Notes: generated by a model from the sequence alone, not told the origin. Shown: positions 35,900 through 46,837, numbered from the stretch's first letter. The stretch is 64,000 nt of DNA from Rhodococcus maanshanensis NBRC 100610 (GCF_001894865.1 NZ_BCXA01000003.1:238473-302472), one strand, 5' to 3'. A program made the numbers and translations.

Positions 35900-38599
35900 T
35901 CAGGCCGCGTCGATCGCTACAACACCCCGCCGGATGGCGTGTACCGCCTTGGTCGCGGCGGCGCGCACCTCGCGGTCGGGCGCGGTCGACTGCACCTGGT
36001 CGAGGAGATCGATCACCTGCCTGCACCACCGGACGAAATCGCCTGCTGAGAGCGCCTGTCCGCGATCACCCGCCGCCAGCAGCGCGTCCACCAGCGGTTC
36101 CCCTCGCGCCCACTTGTAGATCGCCGAGACGAAGCCGAAATCCGGTTCCCTTGTGAGCGGCAGCTTGTGCCGAACCTCGTCTGCGCGAAGCTCGCTCCAC
36201 ACCTGCAAGGTCCGGGTGAGCGCGTGCCGCGACGGTCCGGTCGGGCCGCGGTCACCGGTGTCGCCGTCCTGCCGCGACTCGTAGACCATCGTCGACACCA
36301 CACCCGCCAGCTCGGCCGGTCCGAGGCCCTTCCACAGACCGCCTCGCAGACATTCCGCGACGAGCAGGTCGCTCTCGGAATAGATCCGGCTCAGTCGCTG
36401 CCCGTTCTCGGTGATCCCGTGTCCCTCCTCCTCGATGTACTCGCGCTCGGCCAGCAGCGCGACGATGCGGTCGAAGGTGCGGGCCAGCGAGTTCGTCGTC
36501 GCCGCGACCTTCTGCCGCAGGGTCTCCGTCTCGCGGGCCAGCGAGTTGTACCGTTCCCCGATCCGACTGAGCTGCTCTCGGTCCGGCGCGGTGTGGCACG
36601 GGTGCGAACGCAATGCCCGCCGCAGCGTCGCCAGCTCGCGATCACTGGCCGCGGGCGACTTCCGCTTGCTGTATCGGCCCGGCGGCACGATCCCGGTACT
36701 GCGCAACGCCGAGGCGAGATCCCGTCGGCTGCGGGCGGTGCGGTGGTCGACGTGGCGGGGTAGCCGCATGCTGCCCAGCGACTTGGCGGGTGCCGGGAAG
36801 TCGGCCGCGGAGATCCGCCCGGCCCACTTGTCCTCGGTGAGCACCAGCGGACGCGGATCGTTCGGATCGGAATCGGTCTCGAGTACCACCGCCAGCCCGG
36901 ACCGGCGGCCGACCGGGATCGCGATGACGTCACCGCGACGCAGTGCCGTCAGGGAGCTCACCGCGTCCTGCCTGCGGTCCGTGCGGCCCTGCTTCTCCAG
37001 CTGGCGTTCGCGGGCGCGAACTCGCTCCCGCAGCTGCGCGTACTCGAAGAACTCGCCGTCGGCGCCGCCGAGTTGATCGCTCAGCTCCGCCAGCACCACC
37101 CGGTTGCGTTCGATCGTGCGGACGATCCCGACCACCGACCGATCCGCCTGGAACTGCGCGAAGGACCGCTCCAGCAGCGAGCGCGACTCCGCCGCTCCCA
37201 TCCGGTCGATGAGGTTGATCGACATGTTGTACGCGGGCCGGAACGAACTCCGCAGCGGGAAGGTACGCGTCGAGGCCAGCCCGGCCACCTCCGTTGTCTC
37301 GATCCCGGGCTGCCACAGCACGACCGCGTGGCCCTCGACGTCGATGCCTCGCCTGCCCGCACGGCCGGTGAGCTGGGTGTACTCGCCGGGGGTGAGCTCG
37401 GCGTGGGTCTCGCCGTTGTACTTGACCAGACGCTCGAGCACGACGGTCCTGGCGGGCATGTTGATGCCGAGCGCCAGCGTCTCGGTCGCGAACACGGCCC
37501 GGACCAGCCCGTTGACGAACAGCTCCTCGACGGTGTGCCGGAAGGCGGGCAGCATCCCGGCGTGGTGTGCGGCGATGCCCCGTTCGAGGGCCTCCCGCCA
37601 TTCCCAGTAGCCGAGCACCTCCAGGTCGGCGCGCGGCAGCTCACCGGTGTGCTTGTCGATGATCGCGGTGATCGCCTCGACCTGCTCCTCGGTGGTCAGC
37701 CGCAGCCGCGACCGCAGGCACTGGGCGACCGCCGCATCGCAGCCCGCCCGGCTGAAGATGAACGTGATCGCGGGCAGCAGGCCCTCCTCGTCGAGGCGCG
37801 CGATCACCTCGGGGCGCGCCAGCGGCCGAAAGTTGCTGCTCGAGCCGCCCCGGTCACCGCGACCACGGCCGCGCGGCTGCCACGAGTCGGCCCGGTCCAG
37901 CGCCTGGCGTTGCTTGAGGTGCCGCACCAGCTCGCGGTCGACGATCAGCTTGGCGTTGCTGTCCGCCACCTGCGCATCGTGATCGAACAGGTCGAAGAGC
38001 CTGCGGCCCACCATGATGTGCTGCCACAGCGGCACAGGCCGGACCTCGTCGACGATGATCTCGGTGTCTCCGCGCACGGTCTCCATCCAGGCGCCGAACT
38101 CCTCGGCGTTGCTGACGGTCGCGGAGAGGCTCACCAGGCGGACCTCCTCGGGCAGGTGCAGGATGACCTCCTCCCACACGGCGCCGCGGAACCGGTCCGC
38201 GAGGTAGTGGACCTCGTCCATCACCACGTGTGAGAGCCCGCGCAGCACCGGTGAGTCCGCGTACAGCATGTTTCGCAGCACCTCGGTCGTCATGACGACC
38301 ACCGGCGCCTCGGGGTTGATGCTCAGGTCGCCGGTGAGCAGCCCGACGGACGACTTGCCGTACCTGTCGACCAGATCGGCGTACTTCTGGTTGCTCAGCG
38401 CCTTGATCGGGGTGGTGTAGAAGCACTTTCGCCCCGAGGTGAGGGCGAGATGCACCGCGAACTCACCGATCACCGTCTTGCCCGCGCCCGTCGGCGCACA
38501 CACCAGCACCCCGTGCCCCGCCTCCAGCGCCCGGCAGGCCTCCTTCTGGAAGGGATCGAGCGGAAAGCTCAGCTGCGCCGCGAAGGTCTCGAGTTCCAC
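35900..38599 (-). CDS. helY: Ski2/Mtr4-like DEAD/DEAH-box RNA helicase HelY
   Basis: An 899-residue superfamily 2 helicase from GTG 38599 (MELETFAAQLSFPLDPFQKE). It has Walker A APTGAGKTVIGEFAVH, motif II VVMDEVHYLADRF, motif III SLSATVSNAEEF and motif VI QLTGRAGRRGIDVEGHAVVL. These are followed by a long C-terminal winged-helix/ratchet and arch-like region ending in the DSHCT-type domain. Mtr4/Ski2-type helicases unwind RNA for degradation; the bacterial HelY role is not firmly established. It is the last gene of the pafA-pafB-pafC-tatA-tatC-helY run, 112 bp after tatC. Confidence 0.93.
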   Translation of the reverse strand: MELETFAAQLSFPLDPFQKEACRALEAGHGVLVCAPTGAGKTVIGEFAVHLALTSGRKCFYTTPIKALSNQKYADLVDRYGKSSVGLLTGDLSINPEAPVVVMTTEVLRNMLYADSPVLRGLSHVVMDEVHYLADRFRGAVWEEVILHLPEEVRLVSLSATVSNAEEFGAWMETVRGDTEIIVDEVRPVPLWQHIMVGRRLFDLFDHDAQVADSNAKLIVDRELVRHLKQRQALDRADSWQPRGRGRGDRGGSSSNFRPLARPEVIARLDEEGLLPAITFIFSRAGCDAAVAQCLRSRLRLTTEEQVEAITAIIDKHTGELPRADLEVLGYWEWREALERGIAAHHAGMLPAFRHTVEELFVNGLVRAVFATETLALGINMPARTVVLERLVKYNGETHAELTPGEYTQLTGRAGRRGIDVEGHAVVLWQPGIETTEVAGLASTRTFPLRSSFRPAYNMSINLIDRMGAAESRSLLERSFAQFQADRSVVGIVRTIERNRVVLAELSDQLGGADGEFFEYAQLRERVRARERQLEKQGRTDRRQDAVSSLTALRRGDVIAIPVGRRSGLAVVLETDSDPNDPRPLVLTEDKWAGRISAADFPAPAKSLGSMRLPRHVDHRTARSRRDLASALRSTGIVPPGRYSKRKSPAASDRELATLRRALRSHPCHTAPDREQLSRIGERYNSLARETETLRQKVAATTNSLARTFDRIVALLAEREYIEEEGHGITENGQRLSRIYSESDLLVAECLRGGLWKGLGPAELAGVVSTMVYESRQDGDTGDRGPTGPSRHALTRTLQVWSELRADEVRHKLPLTREPDFGFVSAIYKWARGEPLVDALLAAGDRGQALSAGDFVRWCRQVIDLLDQVQSTAPDREVRAAATKAVHAIRRGVVAIDAA

Positions 38600-38711
38600 A
38601 CAGCCAGGTTAGCCAACGGGACGGCCGGGTCCGTCCAACGACGACGGGCTGCCCTCGAACCGACAACCGAATGGCGGTCGCGGGGGCAGCCCGTGCGTCG
38701 TGGCGGTTACG

Positions 38712-39653
38712 TCAGAGGGTGTCTGACAGGTCCTTGAGCGGCGTCGCACCGGAGATCGTCGACGCGTCGTCGAGCGGCGTCGCCGCGGTGATGCTCGAGG
38801 CCTCGTCGTCGTCGAGCGCGCCCCAGCCCTCCTCCTGCTTGCGGGCCTTGCGCTTGTCGTTCAGGCGCGCGATCTGGATGGAGAACTCGACGAGCACGGT
38901 CAGCGCGGCCGCGAGCGCGAGCATCGAGAACGGGTCCTGGCCGGGCGTCGCGATCGCGGCGAACACGAACAGGCCCATGATGATGCCGCGGCGCCAGGCC
39001 TTGAGCTTGTCGTAGCTGAGCACACCGACGGCGTTGAGCGCGACGATCAGGAGCGGGATCTCGAAGCTGACGCCGAAGATGATGATCAGATTGATCACGA
39101 AGCCGAAGTACTCGGAGCCGCTCAGCGCGGTCACCTGGACATCGCCGCCGATGGTGAGCAGGAAGTGCAGCGCCTTCGAGACCACCACATAGGCGAGGAC
39201 CGCGCCCGAAACGAACAGCGCCGCGCCGCCCGCGACGAACCCGATCGCGTACCGGCGTTCCTTCGCGTACAGCCCGGGCGTGATGAACGCCCAGAGCTGG
39301 TACAGCCAGACCGGGCAGGCGAGCACGATGCCCGCCGTGAATGCCACCTTGAACCGGAGCATGAACTGTTCGAACGGCCCGGTGGCCAGCAGCCTGCAGG
39401 CGCCGTCACTGGTGAGCTCGGCGCGGTTCGCCTGGGGCAATGAGCAGTACGGCCCCAGCATCAGGTCGCCGAGGCTCTGGATGCCGAAGATCTCGTGCGA
39501 GTACCAGAAGAAGCCGAACGCGGTCGTGATCAGCACCGCGAGAATCGACAGGAGCAACCTGGTCCGCAGCTCGTACAGGTGGTCGGTCAGCGACATGCTG
39601 CCGTCTGGATTGACCCTGCGTTTGCTCCGCCGCGGGTCGAATGGGATGCGCAC
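38712..39653 (-). CDS. tatC: Sec-independent protein translocase subunit TatC
   Basis: A 313-residue polytopic protein with six membrane helices and TatC landmarks: the N-terminal [20 protein letters not shown] (signal-peptide-binding Glu/Arg region) and [20 protein letters not shown]. It also has [14 protein letters not shown] and [21 protein letters not shown] ~40-residue acidic Asp/Ser/Thr-rich tail follows the last helix, as in other Mycobacteriales. TatC receives twin-arginine signal peptides and works with TatA, encoded 71 bp upstream. ATG 39653 is preferred because the Arg-rich N-terminus is normal for the group. Confidence 0.95.
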   Translation of the reverse strand: MRIPFDPRRSKRRVNPDGSMSLTDHLYELRTRLLLSILAVLITTAFGFFWYSHEIFGIQSLGDLMLGPYCSLPQANRAELTSDGACRLLATGPFEQFMLRFKVAFTAGIVLACPVWLYQLWAFITPGLYAKERRYAIGFVAGGAALFVSGAVLAYVVVSKALHFLLTIGGDVQVTALSGSEYFGFVINLIIIFGVSFEIPLLIVALNAVGVLSYDKLKAWRRGIIMGLFVFAAIATPGQDPFSMLALAAALTVLVEFSIQIARLNDKRKARKQEEGWGALDDDEASSITAATPLDDASTISGATPLKDLSDTL

Positions 39654-39724
39654 AGTGGGCCCTGGTTCTGGTCAGCAGTCGGCCCGGGGCGCGATGTGCA
39701 GCCCCGGGACCGTCGGAATCGGGA

Positions 39725-39988
39725 CTAGGAAGTCCGGGGCTCGGTGTGAGTGACCGCGGACTGCGTCGGATCGGCGGCCGGCGCCGGGGAGGGCAGCTCG
39801 GCGGGCGGGGCGGCGGGTGCCGGAGCGGCGGTGGTGGCACCGTCGTTCTGCATCTCCTTGACCTCGCTCTTGAAGATCCGCAGCGACCGTCCCAGGCCGC
39901 GCGCGGCGTCGGGCAGCTTCTTCGAACCGAACAGGATGACGACGACCAGCGCCACAATGGCCCAGTGCCAGGGGCTCATGGCTCCCAT
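39725..39988 (-). CDS. tatA: Sec-independent protein translocase subunit TatA
   Basis: An 87-residue protein with one N-terminal membrane helix ([20 protein letters not shown]) and the amphipathic helix [20 protein letters not shown] containing the FG hinge. An Ala/Pro-rich acidic tail follows. TatA oligomers form the translocation path for folded twin-arginine substrates with TatC. ATG 39988 gives [12 protein letters not shown] 39979 is an alternative. It lies 72 bp downstream of pafC in the conserved paf-tat-helY run. Confidence 0.95.
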   Translation of the reverse strand: MGAMSPWHWAIVALVVVILFGSKKLPDAARGLGRSLRIFKSEVKEMQNDGATTAAPAPAAPPAELPSPAPAADPTQSAVTHTEPRTS

Positions 39989-40060
39989 TTTTACCTCCAG
40001 GTATCAGATGATTCGATGCTACCGGACCAGAGCGGTCAGGCCCCCCGCGGAGAGTGCGGG

Positions 40061-41035
40061 TCAGTCAGCAGTCGAGGCCTCACCATAGGCGGCAAGAGCG
40101 GCCTGTGCACGGTTTCGCACGGACGCCGCCAGATCGTCGGGGCCGAGCACCCGCACGCCGGGACCGAACCCCACCATCAGCCGGGTCATCCAGTCCCGCG
40201 AGCCGTATCGCATCGACGCCTCGATCGAGCCGTCCGCCGCGACGGTGACGTCAGTCATCGGGTAGTAGTCCATCACCCAGGCGTGTTCCGGCCCGATCAG
40301 CAGCCGGGCCTGCGGCAGCGTCGGGTTGTCGTGGAACAGGTCCATCGCGCGGCCGTCCTCGAGCGCGGCCTCGGGCGCGGCGGCGGGCTCGTCGAGCTCC
40401 GATGCCGCGTCGATCCGGTCGAACCGGAACAGCCGGACCCCGCCGGCCTGCCTGCACCACGCCTGCAGGTAGCTGTGGTTGTCGACGAGCACGATGCGCA
40501 CCGGGTCCACGACCCGTTGCGACACCGCGTCCCGCGACGCGGAGAAGTAGGTCAGCTCCAGTGCCATGCCCCGGCGCACCGCGGAGCGCACGGTCGCCGC
40601 CACCGGGTCCTCCGCCTGCTCGCGCTGGTCCGCCACCCCGGCGACGGACCCGCCCGCGGCGACGCCGGCCGCGGATTCGATCTTGGCGATGGCACCCTGC
40701 ACGGCCGAGGGGTCCGCGGTGCCCGGCATCTCCACCAGCGAGCGCAGCGCCACCAGGAGCGCGGTCGCTTCCGTCGAGGTCAGCCGCAGCGGCCGGTCGA
40801 TGCCTGCCGAGAACGTCACCTCGATGCTCTCCTCCGAGAACGAGAGGTCGATGAGGTCGCCGGGACCGTACCCGGGCAGCCCACACATCCACAGCTGGTT
40901 CAGATCGTCCATCAGCTGGGCTGTGCTCACTCCCAGTTCCGCCGCCGCCTCCGCGGCGCTCATCCCGGGATTGGCGATGAAGTACGGGACCATGTTCAGC
41001 AACCGGGCCAGCCGGGACGAGAGCTTCTGACTCAT
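40061..41035 (-). CDS. pafC: WYL-domain transcriptional regulator PafC
   Basis: A 324-residue regulator. The winged helix is at the N-terminus (MSQKLSSRLARLLNMVPYFI, MSAAEAAAELGVSTAQLMDD), the WYL domain at ~150-240 (GMALELTYFSASRDAVSQRV, NHSYLQAWCRQAGGVRLFRF) and a C-terminal extension (WVMDYYPMTDVTV, GFGPGVRVLGP). PafB and PafC form a heterodimer that activates the LexA-independent DNA-damage response in mycobacteria, probably sensing single-stranded DNA through the WYL domains. It is not needed for pupylation despite the name. ATG 41035 overlaps the pafB stop (ATGA); the longer upstream frame shadows pafB. Confidence 0.93.
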   Translation of the reverse strand: MSQKLSSRLARLLNMVPYFIANPGMSAAEAAAELGVSTAQLMDDLNQLWMCGLPGYGPGDLIDLSFSEESIEVTFSAGIDRPLRLTSTEATALLVALRSLVEMPGTADPSAVQGAIAKIESAAGVAAGGSVAGVADQREQAEDPVAATVRSAVRRGMALELTYFSASRDAVSQRVVDPVRIVLVDNHSYLQAWCRQAGGVRLFRFDRIDAASELDEPAAAPEAALEDGRAMDLFHDNPTLPQARLLIGPEHAWVMDYYPMTDVTVAADGSIEASMRYGSRDWMTRLMVGFGPGVRVLGPDDLAASVRNRAQAALAAYGEASTAD

Positions 41036-42033
41036 CGGCCCCCCTCGCTCGCGGACGTCGACAGCGCCGAGCGCAGCTTGTCCAGGACGTCCTCCTTCAG
41101 TTCCGCGGGCTCGAACACCAGCGCATCCTCCCCATAGCCCGCGATCAGCCTGGCGACCCAGTCCCAGGACCGCACCGGGACCTCGAGCATCGTGCCCGGC
41201 CTTCCCCTGACGGTCCGGTCCGCCGCCGCGCGGCCGAGCCGCCGCAGTTCCTGAGCGCGACCGTCCGCGACCCAGACGGTGGCGATGCCGGTGACCCCAC
41301 CCGAGCCGACGATCCGGTCCACTATCTCGCGCAGGTCGACACCGTCGGGCTTGTGCACCGAGTTCACCGGGCCGAACGCGGTGACGTCGTCGCCGATCCG
41401 GGACAGCCGGAACGTACGGGTGGCGTCTCGGTCGGTGTCGTGCCCGACGAGGTACCAGCGGCCCGCGTGGGTCACCACACCCCACGGCTGCACGGTGCGG
41501 GTGCGCAGGGGCTCGTTGCGGGCCGATCGGTGCTCGAACCGGACGCTCTGTCCGGAGTCGACGGCGGCCAGCAGCTTCTCCAGCGCAGGCTCGGATCCCC
41601 TCGACCGGGCAGGCAGGGCGGTGATGATCGCCGACGCGGAGTCCTGGTCGACCACCACACCGGCCGCCCGCAGCTTCAGCAGCGCCCCCTGGGCCGCGGA
41701 GCTCAGTTCGGGCGACTCCCAGAGTTGCACCGCGATCGCGACGGCTGCGGCCTCCTCGCTGCTCAGATCGATGTCTGGCAGCTCGTATGCGTCCCGGTTG
41801 ATCCGGTAGCCCTCCACCGTGCCGAAGCGGGAGGCCTGGCCGGTCTCGAGCGGCACGCCGAGATCGCGGAGTTCGTTCTTGTCACGCTCGAACATCCGGC
41901 TGAAGGCCTCGTAGCTGGCCGATTCGTCGTAGCCCGCCACGCTGTGCCGGATCTTCTCGGCGGTCAGGAACTGCCGGGTTGAGAGCAGACAGATGACCAG
42001 GTTCATCAACCGCTCGACTTTGGTGATCGCCAC
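41032..42033 (-). CDS. pafB: WYL-domain transcriptional regulator PafB
   Basis: A 333-residue partner of PafC with the same order of domains. The N-terminal winged helix is MNLVICLLSTRQFLTAEKIR. The WYL core is SVRFEHRSARNEPLRTRTVQ followed by PWGVVTHAGRWYLVGHDTDR. The C-terminal part contains RSWDWVARLIAGYGEDALVF. It starts at GTG 42033, 40 bp after the pafA stop, and is coupled to pafC by a 4-bp overlap. Control of DNA-repair promoters is taken from work on the mycobacterial proteins. Confidence 0.93.
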   Translation of the reverse strand: MAITKVERLMNLVICLLSTRQFLTAEKIRHSVAGYDESASYEAFSRMFERDKNELRDLGVPLETGQASRFGTVEGYRINRDAYELPDIDLSSEEAAAVAIAVQLWESPELSSAAQGALLKLRAAGVVVDQDSASAIITALPARSRGSEPALEKLLAAVDSGQSVRFEHRSARNEPLRTRTVQPWGVVTHAGRWYLVGHDTDRDATRTFRLSRIGDDVTAFGPVNSVHKPDGVDLREIVDRIVGSGGVTGIATVWVADGRAQELRRLGRAAADRTVRGRPGTMLEVPVRSWDWVARLIAGYGEDALVFEPAELKEDVLDKLRSALSTSASEGGR

Positions 42034-42073
42034 GGCTCAGCAGCCTAGTGCCAGATCACTGACCGCCCGGCAC

Positions 42074-43432
42074 TCACATCGATGCGATGAGGCGTTCGAC
42101 GCGCTCATCGACCGACCGGAACGGGTCCTTGCAGAGCACCGTGCGCTGCGCCTGATCGTTGAGCTTGAGGTGCACCCAGTCCACGGTGAAGTCGCGGCCG
42201 GCGTCCTGGGCCGCCGAGATGAACTCGCCGCGCAGCTTCGCCCTTGTCGTCTGTGGCGGCGTGTTGACGGCCTCGTCGATCTGCTCGTCCTCGGTGACAC
42301 GCTTGGCGAGCCCCTTGCGCTGCAGCAGGTCGAAGACGCCGCGGCCGCGCTTGATGTCGTGGTACGCCAGGTCGAGCTGGGCAATCTTCGGGTCCGACAA
42401 CTCGAGGTTGTGCTTGTCCTGGTAGCGCTGGAACAGCTTGCGCTTGATCACCCAGTCGATCTCGGTGTCGACCTTCGCGAAGTCCTGGGACTCGACGGCA
42501 TCGAGGGTGCGCCCCCACAACTCGACCACCTGGTCGACCTGCGGGTCGTGCTCGCGGGTCTTGAGGTGTTCGACCGCGCGGGCGTAGTACTCGCGCTGGA
42601 TGTCGAGGGCGCTGGCCTGGCGTCCCCCGGCCAGCCGGACCGGGCGCTTGCCGGTCATGTCGTGGCTGACCTCGCGGATCGCCCGGATCGGGTTGTCGAG
42701 CGCGAAGTCGCGGAACGAGACGCCTGCCTCGATCATCTCCAGCACCAGCGCCGCCGTGCCCACCTTGAGCATGGTGGTGGTCTCCGACATGTTCGAGTCA
42801 CCGACGATCACGTGCAGACGCCGGTACTTCTCCGCGTCCGCGTGCGGCTCGTCGCGGGTGTTGATGATCGGCCGGGAGCGGGTGGTGGCGGAGGAGACGC
42901 CCTCCCAGATGTGTTCCGCCCGCTGCGAGAGGCAGAAGGTCGCCGCCTTTGGCGTCTGCAGGACCTTGCCCGCGCCGCAGATCAGCTGGCGGGTGACCAG
43001 GAACGGAAGCAGCACGTCGGAGATCCGCGAGAACTCGCCCGCCCGCACAACGAGGAAGTTCTCGTGGCAGCCGTACGAGTTGCCCGCCGAGTCGGTGTTG
43101 TTCTTGAACAGGTAGATGTCCCCGCCGATGCCCTCCTCGGCGAGCCGCTCCTCCGCGTCGATCAGCAGGTCCTCGAGCACCCGCTCGCCCGCCCGGTCGT
43201 GGGTGACCAGCTGCGCCAGGCTGTCGCACTCGGCGGTGGCGTACTCGGGGTGGGAGCCCACGTCGAGATAGAGGCGCGCGCCGTTGCGGAGGAAGACGTT
43301 GGAGCTGCGGCCCCAGGACACCACGCGACGGAACAGGTAGCGAGCCACCTCGTCGGGGCTCAGCCTCCTGTGGCCGTGAAAGGTGCACGTCACACCGAAC
43401 TCGGTCTCAATGCCCATGATTCGTCGCTGCAC
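42074..43432 (-). CDS. pafA: Pup-protein ligase PafA
   Basis: A 452-residue carboxylate-amine ligase that attaches Pup through its C-terminal Glu to substrate lysines, using ATP. GTG 43432 gives [20 protein letters not shown] and exactly the length I recall for the M. tuberculosis enzyme. Conserved glutamine-synthetase-like motifs include [40 protein letters not shown] and [20 protein letters not shown]. It is the first gene of the pafA-pafB-pafC-tatA-tatC-helY run and diverges from the PAP2-kinase gene with an 87-bp promoter region between. Confidence 0.97.
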   Translation of the reverse strand: MQRRIMGIETEFGVTCTFHGHRRLSPDEVARYLFRRVVSWGRSSNVFLRNGARLYLDVGSHPEYATAECDSLAQLVTHDRAGERVLEDLLIDAEERLAEEGIGGDIYLFKNNTDSAGNSYGCHENFLVVRAGEFSRISDVLLPFLVTRQLICGAGKVLQTPKAATFCLSQRAEHIWEGVSSATTRSRPIINTRDEPHADAEKYRRLHVIVGDSNMSETTTMLKVGTAALVLEMIEAGVSFRDFALDNPIRAIREVSHDMTGKRPVRLAGGRQASALDIQREYYARAVEHLKTREHDPQVDQVVELWGRTLDAVESQDFAKVDTEIDWVIKRKLFQRYQDKHNLELSDPKIAQLDLAYHDIKRGRGVFDLLQRKGLAKRVTEDEQIDEAVNTPPQTTRAKLRGEFISAAQDAGRDFTVDWVHLKLNDQAQRTVLCKDPFRSVDERVERLIASM

Positions 43433-43519
43433 ACTTCGACAGTACAGCGCCGAGGCGCCCCTGGACCGGCTCACCGCATACATACCTCCGCGGTGTTTCG
43501 CGCCGTCTACTCTGAACTG

Positions 43520-44941
43520 ATGACCACGTCGGAGCGGGTCTTGCCGATGGCGCCGCTCGCGTCAGACCGCGGCCTCAGGGCGCTCAGTCGAGCGGCCGAT
43601 CACGGCGTGCTGTGGTTCGGGATAACCGCCGGACTTTTCGCGATCGGCGGCCGCCCCAGGCGGGCGGCGGTGCGCGGACTGCTCTCGCTCGGAGGTTCGA
43701 GCGCGCTCACGAACGCCGTTCTCAAACCGTTACTCCCCCGCAGGCGACCGCCCGTGGGATGGGTGGCGCAGCACCGGCAGGCGCGGCGGGTGCCGACCTC
43801 CTCCTCGTTCCCGTCCGGCCATTCGGCGTCGGCCGCCGCCTACGTGACCGGTGTGGCGCTCGAATCGCCCGCCACTGCCGCGGTGCTCGCGCCGGTGGCC
43901 GCCGCGGTCGCGTACTCCCGGGTCCACATCGGCGTGCACTGGCCCTCCGATGTGGTCGTCGGTGCCGCCGTCGGCGCAGGCATGGCCCTGCTGACCCGTC
44001 GGTGGTGGGCCGTGCGAACCGAGGAGCCTGCCACCTTGGGGCCGACGGTGGCGGCGCCGGAGATCCCGAACGGCGCCGGACTGCTCATCCTCATCAACCC
44101 CGGATCGGGGACGGCCGACGATGACCCGGCCGCCGAGCTGGCCGAGTTCCTGCCGGAGGCGACGACGCTCGTCGAGGCGGATCCTGACGGTGACCTCGGG
44201 GCCCAGCTCGACGACGCGATCGCGCGAGAACGGCCGAGGGCGCTCGGGGTGTGCGGTGGCGACGGCACCGTGGTGACCGCGGCCGCGGCCGCCATCCGCG
44301 ACGATCTCGCGCTGGCGGTGTTCCCTGGTGGCACGCTCAACCACTTCGCCAGGGACGCAGGGGTTCAGGACATCGAAGCCACACGGGAGGCCGTGGCGGT
44401 CGGCCACGCGACCCGGCTGGACGTCGCGGAGGTCAGTGCTGACGGTCAGAGCCCGAGGTTGTTCGTCAACACCTCGAGCCTCGGCGGCTATCCGGACGCG
44501 GTCCGGCTGCGTGAGCGCTGGGAGCACCGGATGGGCAAGTGGCCTGCGGCCGCCGCCGCGATGGTCCGGGTCCTCGCGCGGGCACAGCCCCTCGAGGTGA
44601 CCGTAGACGACCGCCGGATCGCGGTGTGGATGCTCTTTGTCGGCAACGGCCGCTACTCGCCTGCCGATCAGGTCCCGATGTCGCGACCGGAGCTGCACAA
44701 CGGACTTCTCGACGTCCGCCTGCTGCGGGCCGACCGGCGCTGGTCCCGGACCCGGCTGCTGTGGGCCGCCGCCACCGGCACCCTCGGCGGCTCGGCCGGC
44801 TACGAACGCAGCATGGTCACCGACCTGGAGGTCCGGGTACACGGTGAGGCCGTCTCGCTCGCCACCGACGGCGAGGTGGTCGGGCGGGGCAACCGATTCC
44901 GGTTCACCAGTAGGCCGCTGGCGTTGCGGCTCTACCGGTGA
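43520..44941 (+). CDS. PAP2 phosphatase / diacylglycerol kinase-like fusion protein
   Basis: A 473-residue fusion. Residues ~1-170 are a membrane PAP2 phosphatase with the three signature motifs ([43 protein letters not shown]). Residues ~185-473 are a diacylglycerol kinase/YegS-type domain ([59 protein letters not shown]). The protein could dephosphorylate and rephosphorylate lipids or polyprenols at the membrane; direction and substrate are unknown. ATG 43520 is chosen because the long upstream frame shadows pafA. The gene lies on the opposite strand between pafA and the proteasome operon and converges on prcA. Confidence 0.88.
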   Translation: MTTSERVLPMAPLASDRGLRALSRAADHGVLWFGITAGLFAIGGRPRRAAVRGLLSLGGSSALTNAVLKPLLPRRRPPVGWVAQHRQARRVPTSSSFPSGHSASAAAYVTGVALESPATAAVLAPVAAAVAYSRVHIGVHWPSDVVVGAAVGAGMALLTRRWWAVRTEEPATLGPTVAAPEIPNGAGLLILINPGSGTADDDPAAELAEFLPEATTLVEADPDGDLGAQLDDAIARERPRALGVCGGDGTVVTAAAAAIRDDLALAVFPGGTLNHFARDAGVQDIEATREAVAVGHATRLDVAEVSADGQSPRLFVNTSSLGGYPDAVRLRERWEHRMGKWPAAAAAMVRVLARAQPLEVTVDDRRIAVWMLFVGNGRYSPADQVPMSRPELHNGLLDVRLLRADRRWSRTRLLWAAATGTLGGSAGYERSMVTDLEVRVHGEAVSLATDGEVVGRGNRFRFTSRPLALRLYR

Positions 44942-44958
44942 CGTACCGGTAGAGCCGG

Positions 44959-45771
44959 TCAGGCCTTGTCGGACCCGTTCTCGTCGGAACCGGTGTCCTC
45001 GCCGCTGTCGGGAGTGGCCTCGGGCTCCTTAGCCTGCTCCGACCCACCGACCATGTTGGCAGGCAGGAACCCGGCCAGCGCCGCTCCCGTGATGCGCTTG
45101 AACGCCCGGCGCGGGCGGGTCTGGTCGAGGACCGCGACCTCCAGTGCCTCGACGCCGATGGCGCGGGGTTCGGCCTCACCGTTCCCTGGCAGTGCCGTGC
45201 CGACCCGCAGCGCGTTCACCGCGACCTCGACCGCGGGCCCCAGCTCGAGGTCCGGCTGGTACGACGCCTTGAGGGCGGTGCTGATCGGTTCGGTCGCGCC
45301 GCCCATCACAACGAACTGCTGCTCGTCGACGATCGATCCGTCGTAGGTGATGCGGTAGAGCTGCGCGTGTTTCGGCTGCTCGACGCGGCCGACCTCGGCG
45401 ACGCAGATCTCCACCTCGTACGGCTTGGGCTGCTCGGTGAAGATGGTGCCGAGGGTCTGCGCGTACGCGTTGGCCAGCGAGCGGCCCGTCACGTCGCGGC
45501 GGTCGTACGAGTAGCCGCGCATGTCGGCGTGCACGATGCCGGCCCGGCGCAGGTTCTCGAACTCGTTGTACTTGCCGACGGCGGCGAACCCGAGCCGGTC
45601 GTACAGCTCGCTCACCTTGTGCAGCGCGGTCGACGGGTTCTCCGCCACGAACAGCACACCGTGCGCGTAGGTCAGCACGATGACGCTGCGGCCCCTGGCG
45701 ATTCCCTTGCGCGCCAACTCCGAGCGATCCCGCATGATCTGCTCGGCGGAGGCGTAATACGGCAACGTCAT
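44959..45771 (-). CDS. prcA: Proteasome subunit alpha PrcA
   Basis: A 270-residue alpha subunit forming the outer, gating rings of the 20S core. The N-terminal segment [20 protein letters not shown] and the core [40 protein letters not shown] and [18 protein letters not shown] match actinobacterial PrcA. It has a long acidic C-terminal tail ([20 protein letters not shown]). It lacks an N-terminal catalytic Thr, as expected. Its ATG overlaps the prcB stop. It is the last gene of the dop-pup-prcB-prcA cluster. Confidence 0.97.
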   Translation of the reverse strand: MTLPYYASAEQIMRDRSELARKGIARGRSVIVLTYAHGVLFVAENPSTALHKVSELYDRLGFAAVGKYNEFENLRRAGIVHADMRGYSYDRRDVTGRSLANAYAQTLGTIFTEQPKPYEVEICVAEVGRVEQPKHAQLYRITYDGSIVDEQQFVVMGGATEPISTALKASYQPDLELGPAVEVAVNALRVGTALPGNGEAEPRAIGVEALEVAVLDQTRPRRAFKRITGAALAGFLPANMVGGSEQAKEPEATPDSGEDTGSDENGSDKA

Positions 45772-46646
45772 GCGTTCTCACCCGCTTCCTCGGTGCGCTC
45801 GGCGATGACCGCTTTGGCGAGCGCGGACGTCCGTTCCTGGGGAACGGTGACGGCGCCTGCCGCGGTGATCACCACGGCGGTCGGGTAGATGCCCCGGCTC
45901 ACGTCGGGCCCGCCGGTGGCCGAGTCGTCGTCCGCGGCGTCGTAGAGCGATTCGATGGCGGCCCTCAGCGCGTGCTCCTCGTCCGCCTTCGGATCGAACA
46001 GCTTCTTGAGGGCGGACTTCGCGAACAGCGATCCGGAACCGACCGCGTGGTATCCGGCCCGCTCCTCGTAACGTCCGCCGACCACGTCGTAGGACACGAT
46101 CCGGCCGGCCTTCTCGGGCGTGGCCGAGTCCAGGTCGAAGCCGACGAGCAGCGGCACGACGGCGAGTCCCTGCATCGCCGCCGGGAGGTTGCCACGGACC
46201 ATCGACGAGAGCCGGTTGGCCTTGCCGTCGAAGGTCAGGGGAACGCCCTCGATCTTCTCGTAGTGCTCGAGTTCGACGGCGAACAACCGCACCAACTCGA
46301 TCGCCACGCCCGCGGTGCCCGCGATCCCGGCCGCCGAGTAGTCGTCGGTGACGTACACCTTCTCCACGTCCCGGCTGGCGATCAGGTTCCCCATGGTCGC
46401 CCGGCGATCACCGGCGATCAGCACGCCACCGGCAAAGGTCAGCGCGACGATCGTGGTGCCGTGCGGAGCGATGTCCGCCGCATCCATCGAGTCACCCCTT
46501 CCGGCGCGCTGACGACCGAGGTCGATCCGGTTCTCCGGCAACAGTTCCGGCGCATGCTTGCGGAGGTGGTCGGAGAACGAGGACAGCTGCGAACCGAAAT
46601 GCAGCCGCTCGCCCCCGGTCACGGACCGCTGATGATCCGCCGTCAC
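45768..46646 (-). CDS. prcB: Proteasome subunit beta PrcB
   Basis: A 292-residue precursor. Autocatalytic cleavage of a ~63-residue propeptide before Thr64 ([20 protein letters not shown]) exposes the N-terminal catalytic threonine, with Asp17 of the mature chain in GDRR. Other conserved blocks are [20 protein letters not shown] and [20 protein letters not shown]. The ATG overlaps the pup stop (ATGA) and the stop overlaps prcA, so the three genes are translationally coupled. The mature beta subunits form the inner rings of the 20S proteasome that degrade pupylated proteins delivered by Mpa. Confidence 0.97.
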   Translation of the reverse strand: MTADHQRSVTGGERLHFGSQLSSFSDHLRKHAPELLPENRIDLGRQRAGRGDSMDAADIAPHGTTIVALTFAGGVLIAGDRRATMGNLIASRDVEKVYVTDDYSAAGIAGTAGVAIELVRLFAVELEHYEKIEGVPLTFDGKANRLSSMVRGNLPAAMQGLAVVPLLVGFDLDSATPEKAGRIVSYDVVGGRYEERAGYHAVGSGSLFAKSALKKLFDPKADEEHALRAAIESLYDAADDDSATGGPDVSRGIYPTAVVITAAGAVTVPQERTSALAKAVIAERTEEAGENA

Positions 46647-46837
46647 TGGCCGCCCTTTTGCACGTACGCGCGCACGAAGTCCTCGGCGTTCTCCTCGAGA
46701 ACGTCGTCGATCTCGTCGAGGAGGTCGTCGGTGTCCTCGGCGAGCTTCTCCCGACGTTCCTGCCCCGCGGCACCGTCGCCGATCTGGGCGTCGTCGTCGT
46801 CGCCACCGCCACTGCGCTTGGTCTGCTCCTGCGCCAT
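46643..46837 (-). CDS. pup: Prokaryotic ubiquitin-like protein Pup
   Basis: A 64-residue, acidic, largely disordered protein with the C-terminal helix that binds the Mpa coiled coil ([20 protein letters not shown]) and the terminal Gly-Gly-Gln. The final Gln must be deamidated to Glu by Dop before PafA can ligate it to lysines. Its stop overlaps the prcB start. The 128-bp interval up to the dop stop is long enough for a promoter of its own. Confidence 0.98.
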   Translation of the reverse strand: MAQEQTKRSGGGDDDDAQIGDGAAGQERREKLAEDTDDLLDEIDDVLEENAEDFVRAYVQKGGQ

